Assembly: GCA_016200595.1 (NCBI GenBank)
Contig: JACQEL010000082.1
Coordinates: 1-10,034 of the forward strand
DNA from: Deltaproteobacteria bacterium
GTDB lineage: Bacteria > Desulfobacterota > Binatia > Bin18
Direction: 5' to 3'
Length of the DNA stretch: 10,034 nucleotides
Shown here: positions 5,270-10,034 of the stretch, one piece after another
Layout of the letters: every line of letters begins with the position of its first letter
How positions within the stretch are numbered: position 1 is the first letter of the stretch
Position numbers and translations under genes: made by a program
The notes under the pieces: generated by a model
Told to the model about the DNA's origin: nothing
The model's input: only the letters and a program-made list of their open reading frames with translations
Database searches by the model: none

Positions 5270-5845
5270 ATGCAAAAAGTCACACTAGACGAAATCGTTG
5301 GGTTGGAGCGCTACGAGCGCATTCGTTCTGAGTTCCGCCAGCACATTGTTGCCTTGAAGAAAAATCGCCGAGTAACGGTCGGTGATCGGATTACTTTTGT
5401 TTTCGAAAATCACGATACGGTCCTCTTTCAGATCCAAGAGATGGTACGTGCCGAGCGCATCATCGACCTCGACAAGATCCGCTTCGAGGTCGATACGTTC
5501 AATGAACTCATTCCGGCTGAGGGTGAGTTATCAGCGACCATGCTGATCGAGATTACCCAGCCAGAGCAGATCCGGCCTGAACTAGTGCGGCTCATCGGCA
5601 TTGATCAGGCGGTTGCGTTACATATTGGTGATCGCTATAGGGTTCCAGCAGTCTTCGAGCCCGGCCGTAGCAAAGCGGATAATTTGAGTGCGGTGCAGTA
5701 TGTGCGTTTTCCCCTTTCTCCTGAGGCACGGACCGCTTTCCAGGACGAGCGACAGGAAGCGCTGATTGTGATTGAGCATCCTAACTACCGAGCCCGAACT
5801 GTCCTTTCTGCTGCAGTGCGACACTCCTTAGCAGCGGAGGTGTAG
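5270..5845 (+). CDS. DUF3501 family protein
   Basis: A 191-residue soluble protein of DUF3501, a family with no settled function that I know mainly from its place beside rubrerythrin and GlpC-like genes. Family-like segments include the N-terminal LDEIVGLERYERIR, the strand/helix FVFENHDTVLFQIQEMVRAERI (about 44-65) and FNELIPAEGELSATMLIEI (about 78-96). There are no cysteines, membrane segments or signal peptide. It starts 3 nt after the stop of the CCG gene and has only a weak purine-rich ribosome site, so translation is probably coupled to that gene. This supports a shared role with the CCG protein. Function is inferred only from context: peroxide or iron stress. Confidence 0.85.
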   Translation: MQKVTLDEIVGLERYERIRSEFRQHIVALKKNRRVTVGDRITFVFENHDTVLFQIQEMVRAERIIDLDKIRFEVDTFNELIPAEGELSATMLIEITQPEQIRPELVRLIGIDQAVALHIGDRYRVPAVFEPGRSKADNLSAVQYVRFPLSPEARTAFQDERQEALIVIEHPNYRARTVLSAAVRHSLAAEV

Positions 5846-5875
5846 GGAGGAAGCGGAGCCGTATGAGGAGTATTC

Positions 5876-6424
5876 ATGGTAAGTGAGGTGAACAAACGCG
5901 CAACTCGACAACTAGCTGCGGTGTACCAGGCCTTGCAGGGTGACCATTCGCATCCGAGCGCTGATGAGGTCTATCAGCGAGTACGCCGGACACTGCCGCG
6001 CATCAGTCTTGGCACGGTTTATCGTAACCTGCAACGATTGGTTACAGAAGGCAAGATCCGCATGTTCTTGCTCGGTGAACGGATAGCTCGTTACGACCCG
6101 ATGGTGGCTGAGCACGATCATTTCATTTGCCAGCGATGCGGACGGGTCGAGGACGTCCTCTTGGAACGAAATCGGCAGGTCAATCTGGCGCCCCTGGTGA
6201 ATCAGGGCTTCACTGTAACTGCCCATAGCTTGGCGATCCATGGCTTGTGTCAAAAATGTGGGCGAGTACGGCCGCACAGAGCGGGAGCAAGACGAGTACC
6301 GAAGGGACCTGACGGTCGAGGAGAGAGCACGGCTGTTAGCCCTCAGAAAGGAGAAGAGGTATGGGGTGTGGACCGTAAGCAACGCAAGCTGCGCAGCGCA
6401 GAAGAACTGAACAAGCAAACGTGA
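5876..6424 (+). CDS. perR: PerR-type Fur family transcriptional regulator
   Basis: A 182-residue Fur-family repressor. The winged-helix recognition segment is ISLGTVYRNLQRL (43-55). The regulatory metal site looks PerR-like: His26 (HPSADEVY), Asp74 (RYD), His80 and His82 (EHDHF); Asp rather than Glu at the RYD position is the residue that marks peroxide-sensing PerR over Fur. The structural zinc site is Cys85-x-x-Cys88 and Cys125-x-x-Cys128. GAGGAG lies 5 nt before the ATG, 30 nt after DUF3501. It probably represses the rubrerythrin operon and itself, with relief by peroxide oxidation of the iron-site histidines. Oddity: the Fur fold ends near residue 133, but about 50 more low-complexity basic residues follow; the same DNA in another frame looks more protein-like. 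Confidence 0.88.
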   Translation: MVSEVNKRATRQLAAVYQALQGDHSHPSADEVYQRVRRTLPRISLGTVYRNLQRLVTEGKIRMFLLGERIARYDPMVAEHDHFICQRCGRVEDVLLERNRQVNLAPLVNQGFTVTAHSLAIHGLCQKCGRVRPHRAGARRVPKGPDGRGESTAVSPQKGEEVWGVDRKQRKLRSAEELNKQT

Positions 6425-6451
6425 AAAATCCCTTCGTAAGAGGAATGTTAC

Positions 6452-7075
6452 GTGGATATGAACGATCTCCTTCAAGCACTCTTTCGTTGGATCCATTTTC
6501 TCGCAGGAATTACCTGGCTCGGCATGTTGTACTTTTTCAATCTTATTAATGCGCATATAACCGCGGCTCTGCAGCCGGCCACCAGAAGAGAGGTGGTTCC
6601 GCAATTGATGCCGCGCGTGTTGTGGTGGTTCCGTTGGGGCGCGATGTTTACCTTTCTGTCCGGGCTCCTGCTGCTGCTGTGGAAGTATTTTATTTTGGGG
6701 AGCGGTTTTACTGGGGATGCTGGGCTCTTCAGTTCAAGTGCTGGCCTGTGGATTGCTATGGGAGCACTTTTTGGCACTATCATGTGGTTCAATGTGTGGT
6801 TCATTATCTGGCCGGCCCAACAGAGGCTCATTACCTGGGTCAAGGAAGGCCAGACGCCGCCCGAGCAGCCTCAGGTCGCGAAGACTGCGCTCTACGCCTC
6901 GCGGACCAATACGTTTTTGTCGGTGCCAATGCTCTTTGGCATGTTGGCAGGAGCGGGGCATTATCCTTCCATCTCATTTTTCCCGTGGTTCATCGTCGTC
7001 ATCGCGGTGGGCGCGGGGGTGGCGTATTACCTGATTTTTAATTTCGCGCCCGGTGTGGCGAAGACTTGGCCGTAA
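6452..7075 (+). CDS. PuuD-like (urate oxidase N-terminal) membrane protein
   Basis: A 207-residue inner-membrane protein with about five hydrophobic helices (roughly 10-32, 61-80, 98-120, 152-168, 174-196). The first helix (WIHFLAGITWLGM, His15) and MWFNVWFIIWPAQQRLI (111-127) resemble the membrane domain of urate hydroxylase PuuD (PF06181 type). PuuD is about twice this length and ends in a cytochrome c domain; no CxxCH is present here. The GTG at 6452 is chosen because AGAGGA is about 9 nt upstream; an ATG at 6458 is possible. It starts 27 nt after perR, so it may be the last gene of the stress operon. Membrane histidines 15, 35 and 170 could bind haem. Urate as substrate is uncertain; no purine genes are nearby. 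Confidence 0.72.
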   Translation: MDMNDLLQALFRWIHFLAGITWLGMLYFFNLINAHITAALQPATRREVVPQLMPRVLWWFRWGAMFTFLSGLLLLLWKYFILGSGFTGDAGLFSSSAGLWIAMGALFGTIMWFNVWFIIWPAQQRLITWVKEGQTPPEQPQVAKTALYASRTNTFLSVPMLFGMLAGAGHYPSISFFPWFIVVIAVGAGVAYYLIFNFAPGVAKTWP

Positions 7076-7077
7076 GC

Positions 7078-7268
7078 AGTTGTCAGTTATTAGTTGTCAG
7101 TTGTCAGTTCAAAAGGAATATAAAGACCAGCGGCTTTGACGTTCGTTATCTCTTGTCTGTCGTTCGGCGTAAAGATTTTTCCCTCTTTGTAACTGATAAC
7201 TGACAACTGGCAACTTTTCTTCTGAGCTGACAACTGGCAACTTTTCTTCTGAGCTGACAACTGACTAC
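7078..7268. repeat. Repeat cluster with inverted and 27-bp tandem repeats
   Basis: The left end (7078-7110) has several copies of agttgtcag; the right end (7191-7268) has the inverse form ctgacaact. Within the right end two perfect 27-bp tandem copies lie at 7201-7227 and 7228-7254, followed by a partial third (tgacaactg, 7255-7263). The two ends can pair into a long cruciform with about 80 nt of unique sequence between them. It fills the gap between convergent genes ending at 7075 and 7278. It could act as a bidirectional terminator or be a small non-autonomous (MITE-like) insertion. Confidence 0.7.
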
Positions 7269-7277
7269 TTTTTCTCC

Positions 7278-8039
7278 TCATCCCGCACCAAACGTAAATA
7301 CAATATCCTTGGTTTCCTTCGCTCCTAGCGAGACTTTTTGTGAGCGTGTGCCGAAGCGCTCGTGCCAGGCCTCAATCGTATACTCACCTGGTGGCAGATC
7401 CTTGAGCGTGAACTGGCCATCTGCCCCACTCATGGCGAAGTAGGGATGGTCGAAAGTACCAGTATAGGCGCGCATCCAAGGGTGGATATCGCACTTGAGT
7501 TCGATCATGACCTCGGGTTTGTCTACCGTAATGGTGCGGGTAGTGCCTTTCACGCCGAGACTAAAGTTCCAGGCACGCGCGACTTTCGTCAGACCACGCA
7601 CGTTATGTGCCATGGGGTCACTGTTCAGAAAACGGAACGGCTGCCCGACTCGGAGTGTGGCTATACGCGGCGAGAAGACACAGCCCTTTTGGTCGATGGT
7701 GATCGCTTCCGTGGGCACGGCAAACACCCGGTCGCCTAATCCTTCCTTCACGTACACGACCGCATTTTGCAGCTTGCCATCGTTGACGAGGACGTCCCCA
7801 GCACGCGGATTGCCTTCAGGATGCTGGGCGGCGCACTCGGACCAGCCACTGAGTTGTAGTATAGTCTGTTCCGGCACCTGACCCTCAAAGTGTACCTGGC
7901 CGGAAATAGTTCCGGTGGTCGAGAGATCGAGCGGTGTAGGCTGGCGAGCGGATTTGGCCGGCTCTTTTTCACCACATGCTACACAGAGAACCACAAGCGT
8001 AGCTACGCTTAAGTGTGTCCAGTGTTTATGTTTCGTCAT
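7278..8039 (-). CDS. Lipoprotein with cupredoxin-like copper site and C-terminal beta domain
   Basis: A 253-residue exported protein. A short basic N-terminus, a hydrophobic stretch (9-21) and CVAC22 look like a lipoprotein signal, with Cys22 as the lipidated residue; the -3 residue is Cys, which is unusual. The centre (about 120-195) resembles a plastocyanin-type fold: His145 in MAHNVRG and Cys183-Asp-Ile-His186-Pro-Trp-Met189 supply the His, Cys, His and Met ligands of a type 1 copper site. Residues about 200-250 (DGQFTLKDLPPGEYTIEAWH) match carboxypeptidase regulatory-like beta-sandwich domains. AAGGGAGA lies 3 nt before the ATG. A periplasmic electron carrier or copper-binding lipoprotein is the likely role; the partner is unknown. 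The gene seems monocistronic and converges with the PuuD-like gene. Confidence 0.8.
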   Translation of the reverse strand: MTKHKHWTHLSVATLVVLCVACGEKEPAKSARQPTPLDLSTTGTISGQVHFEGQVPEQTILQLSGWSECAAQHPEGNPRAGDVLVNDGKLQNAVVYVKEGLGDRVFAVPTEAITIDQKGCVFSPRIATLRVGQPFRFLNSDPMAHNVRGLTKVARAWNFSLGVKGTTRTITVDKPEVMIELKCDIHPWMRAYTGTFDHPYFAMSGADGQFTLKDLPPGEYTIEAWHERFGTRSQKVSLGAKETKDIVFTFGAG

Positions 8040-8061
8040 GGGTCTCCCTTAAAAACGCTGT

Positions 8062-8097
8062 GCTTCGACAAGCTCAGCACGAACGGTTGCTGAGCTT
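8062..8097. repeat. Intergenic hairpin repeat of the cttcgacaagctcag type
   Basis: aagctcagc (8070-8078) and gctgagctt (8089-8097) are exact reverse complements around a 10-nt loop. The preceding gcttcgacaagctcagcac sequence is a widespread intergenic repeat in environmental proteobacterial genomes, from memory. It lies upstream of the lipoprotein gene. Confidence 0.6.
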
Positions 8098-8135
8098 TCT
8101 CAAGTTAAATCGAACCGCGGAACATTCGTACTGTG

Positions 8136-8160
8136 TGTGTAGGGGCGGCCCCGCGTGGCA
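8136..8160. repeat. taggggcggccccgcg-type repeat fragment
   Basis: gtaggggcggccccgcgtgg looks like one half of a common longer palindrome of environmental genomes (gtaggggc ... gcccctac); only this half is present. No gene is visible between 8040 and 8342, where this is one of three repeat families. Confidence 0.35.
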
Positions 8161-8205
8161 TGCGTGTCAAGTTAAGCCTTTTCCCCGGCTCTGTACTTAG
8201 GAGTT

Positions 8206-8303
8206 CCCTCTCCCCTTGTGGGAGAGGGCTAGGGTGAGGGGGCCGTCGGCCGTGCTCAAGCCGTGTTCCCCTCTTCCTGACCTTCCCCCACAAGGGGGGA
8301 AGG
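8206..8303. repeat. Paired inverted hairpins (BIME-like), 98 bp
   Basis: Hairpin 1: ccctctccc (8206-8214), loop cttgt, gggagaggg (8220-8228). Hairpin 2: ccttccccc (8281-8289), loop acaag, gggggaagg (8295-8303). The loops are reverse complements, so the two hairpins are inverted copies of one repeat separated by 52 nt. This is the head-to-head arrangement seen in BIME-type REP pairs. It lies directly 3' of the dehydrogenase gene and could protect or end its transcript. Confidence 0.7.
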
Positions 8304-8342
8304 GACCCACGGGCGCAGGGCAAGAGAGAAAACCTCCTTTAA

Positions 8343-9194
8343 TCAGGAGACCGGCTGCGAGCGTCGTAACGCCTCAACGTCTGCCAAGTTGACACAATTG
8401 ATCGGCGGCAAACCTGCACGGATACGGTTCACGTTGGCCGCCAGACCACGAGCGATATCATGGTAAGAGAGGTCGGTGACTCCGGCGATATGGGGAGTCG
8501 CGATCACATTCTGTTGAAAGAGCGGATCGTTCGGATCAACAGGCTCGTCCCAGAACACATCGAGGCCAGCACCGGCGATTACTCCCTGGGTAAGAGCTTC
8601 CAGCAGAGCAGCGTGGTCGATCACCGGTCCGCGGCCGACGTTGATCAAAAAGGCACTTTTTTTCATCCCGGCAAGCGCCGCGGCGTTGAGTACTCCTCGC
8701 GTCGCCGGAGTCACCGGTAGAGCGGAGACGACAAAGTCTGCCTCTGCGAGAACCTTGGCGAGATCACCTGACCCGCCGAGAAATTCTAAGCCAAGTTCCT
8801 GGCGCAGCCCTTCTGCTGGATTTTGCTTGATGCCCAACACCCGCATGTGAAAACCGCGAAGACGTCTCGCCAGTTCCACACCGATGCTGCCCACACCCAA
8901 GATCGCAATACTCTTGCCGGTGAGGGAGAGTCCCAACGGAGCGCCGAACACTCGGCGCCGCACATTATCCAATGCGCGAGGAAACTTCCGTGCTAGTGCC
9001 AGCATCAGGAAAATCGCATGCTCAGCAACAGAGGCGGCCTCGACTCGATACATTGCCGGAATCAGTACGTCCACTTCTACCGCTGCGGTACGCACCTGGT
9101 CAGCCGGACATGAGCGAATGTGATCTTCTGGCAAATACCGGCGCAGGGTCTCGGCGCAATGGGGAAAATGGGAAGTGCAGATGAGGATGTTCAT
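8343..9194 (-). CDS. D-2-hydroxyacid dehydrogenase, shortened catalytic domain
   Basis: A 283-residue cytoplasmic NAD(P)-dependent oxidoreductase of the D-isomer-specific 2-hydroxyacid dehydrogenase family. The Rossmann motif is GVGSIG (100-105); the catalytic Arg188 (NVGRGPVID), Glu217 (FWDEP) and His235 (TPHIAG) are all present. The second strand ends GIKQNP without an acidic residue, hinting at NADP(H). Oddly, the N-terminal domain jumps from DVLIPAMYRVE directly to SVAEHAIFLML: about 40 residues that normally carry the GVGxDxxD substrate-binding loop are absent, with no frame change. It starts 3 nt after the transporter stop and has no clear Shine-Dalgarno, so translation is probably coupled. 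Substrate unknown; activity doubtful because of the gap. Confidence 0.86.
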   Translation of the reverse strand: MNILICTSHFPHCAETLRRYLPEDHIRSCPADQVRTAAVEVDVLIPAMYRVEAASVAEHAIFLMLALARKFPRALDNVRRRVFGAPLGLSLTGKSIAILGVGSIGVELARRLRGFHMRVLGIKQNPAEGLRQELGLEFLGGSGDLAKVLAEADFVVSALPVTPATRGVLNAAALAGMKKSAFLINVGRGPVIDHAALLEALTQGVIAGAGLDVFWDEPVDPNDPLFQQNVIATPHIAGVTDLSYHDIARGLAANVNRIRAGLPPINCVNLADVEALRRSQPVS

Positions 9195-9197
9195 AGC

Positions 9198-10034
9198 TCA
9201 GAAGTGTTGGGGCTCGCCTTGTTGGCGGTCTTGGGGTTCGAGTTGGATCGTGGTGTGGTCGATCCTGAAACGCTCTTGGATAACCTGCTCTAAAGCGTTG
9301 AGCAAACCGTGGTGATCGTGCGTGCCATTCACCACGACATGGGCCGTCAAGGTAAACAGCCCCGAGGTCAGGGTCCAGACGTGGAGGTCATGCACGCGCG
9401 CGACACCAGTGATCGCTTCCAGCGTCTGTTGCACCTCGGCGAGATCGAGGTGCCGAGGAGTGGCCTGCATGAGAATATCGACCGACTCACGCACGAGGCT
9501 GAAAGAACTCAGTAAAATTAAGCAACCGATAATCACGCTGGTGACCGGATCGGCCCAATACCAACCGGTCCACAGAATTACCACGCCGGCGACGATGGCT
9601 CCGACCGAACCCAACGCATCGCCGAGGACGTGCAGAAAAACGCCGCGTAAATTGAGATTCGTGTCCTGGGCGTCGTGCAGGAGCCAGACGATAAACAAGT
9701 TGACGAGCAGCCCTATCCCGGCGACGAGGATCATTCCTTGTCCTTGCACTGCGGGCGGGGAAAAGAAGCGGTAGTAGGCTTCACGAAAGATAATGCCCGC
9801 CACCAACCACAGGGTCAGACCGTTAAGAAAGGCGACCAAGATCTCGGCACGGTAATACCCAAAAGTCTTCTGCGAAGTCACCGGTAGTGTGGAGATATAC
9901 GCAGCGAACAGAGAAAGTCCCATGGCAGTCACATCGGACAGCATATGCCCAGCATCGGAGAGAAGAGCCAAACTGTTGATGACCCAGCCGCCGATAAACT
10001 CGACTACGCAGTATCCTGCCGTCAGTCCGAGGGC
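9198..10034 (-). CDS. czcD: CDF family zinc efflux transporter (partial, 5' end cut off)
   Basis: The frame stays open to the right edge, so the true start is outside the window; 278 residues are visible. It is a cation diffusion facilitator that exports Zn2+ (possibly Co2+/Cd2+) from the cytoplasm by proton antiport. Membrane metal-site motifs HxxxD occur twice: HMLSD in SLALLSDAGHMLSD and HVLGD in the later helix, the His/Asp set typical of zinc CDFs. Hydrophobic helices run from the edge to about 9490. The cytoplasmic C-terminal domain (VHDLHVWTLTSGLFTLTAHVVV) has the usual dimerising ferredoxin-like fold with HDHH metal-binding histidines. The stop at 9198 lies 3 nt before the dehydrogenase start, indicating an operon. 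A TTG at 9971 is an internal leucine, not a start. Confidence 0.95.
   Translation of the reverse strand, partial: ALGLTAGYCVVEFIGGWVINSLALLSDAGHMLSDVTAMGLSLFAAYISTLPVTSQKTFGYYRAEILVAFLNGLTLWLVAGIIFREAYYRFFSPPAVQGQGMILVAGIGLLVNLFIVWLLHDAQDTNLNLRGVFLHVLGDALGSVGAIVAGVVILWTGWYWADPVTSVIIGCLILLSSFSLVRESVDILMQATPRHLDLAEVQQTLEAITGVARVHDLHVWTLTSGLFTLTAHVVVNGTHDHHGLLNALEQVIQERFRIDHTTIQLEPQDRQQGEPQHF

Noticed and set aside
5912..6604. 230-residue antisense ORF across perR
   Set aside because: It is the shadow of perR and the PuuD-like gene; no family motif and no ribosome site.
7090..7281. 63-residue ORF in the 7.1-7.3 kb repeat cluster
   Set aside because: Its QLSAQKKSC repeats are just the 27-bp tandem repeat translated; no supported start.
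8015..8200. 61-residue plus-strand ORF over the intergenic repeats
   Set aside because: Its VLRQAQHERLLS segment is the familiar spurious translation of the cttcgacaagctcag repeat.

Overview
The window is about 10 kb of bacterial chromosome with moderately high GC content, ordinary Shine-Dalgarno sites and many short palindromic intergenic repeats. The gene mix is a GrdB/PrdB-like selenoprotein, a rubrerythrin/CCG-domain/DUF3501/PerR cluster, a PuuD-type membrane domain, an ACAD10-like phosphotransferase and REP-type repeats with their own tyrosine transposase. This suggests an uncultured deltaproteobacterium-like lineage (Tectomicrobia, Binatota or Rokubacteria-type genomes are my best guesses). 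No rRNA, tRNA or other taxonomic marker is present, so the assignment is weak.

Layout. (1) 200-842, plus strand: glutaredoxin and a small unknown protein, with a probable promoter upstream and a hairpin downstream. (2) 945-1838, minus strand: a gene that appears as two ORFs split by an in-frame TGA. Both halves are parts of one GrdB/PrdB-like protein; the TGA falls at the first position of a UxxC motif and is followed at once by a perfect SECIS-like hairpin, so I read it as a 297-residue selenoprotein. (3) 1858-2952: a repeat-rich island with three tandem 107-bp units, a 150-aa HUH tyrosine transposase on the minus strand, and two tandem 129-bp units. A 21-bp direct repeat brackets the transposase and the right-hand array. 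(4) 3012-4100, minus: an APH-fold phosphotransferase.

(5) 4304-7075, plus: a probable oxidative-stress operon of rubrerythrin, a single CCG-domain protein, DUF3501, a PerR-type Fur regulator and a PuuD-like membrane protein. A 23-bp near-perfect palindrome lies over the -10 region and runs to the Shine-Dalgarno site of rubrerythrin, which is a natural place for PerR to bind. (6) 7078-7268: an intergenic repeat cluster between convergent genes. (7) 7278-8039, minus: a lipoprotein with a predicted type 1 copper site. (8) 8040-8342: no gene, three families of palindromic repeats. (9) 8343 to the right edge, minus: a CDF zinc transporter (cut by the window edge), followed 3 nt later by a D-2-hydroxyacid dehydrogenase that appears to have lost about 40 residues of its catalytic domain.

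The most notable items are the Sec-for-Cys GrdB-like protein with its SECIS hairpin, the PerR-linked rubrerythrin/CCG/DUF3501 cluster with a minimal CCG protein, and the transposase whose Shine-Dalgarno site lies inside one of its own repeat hairpins.
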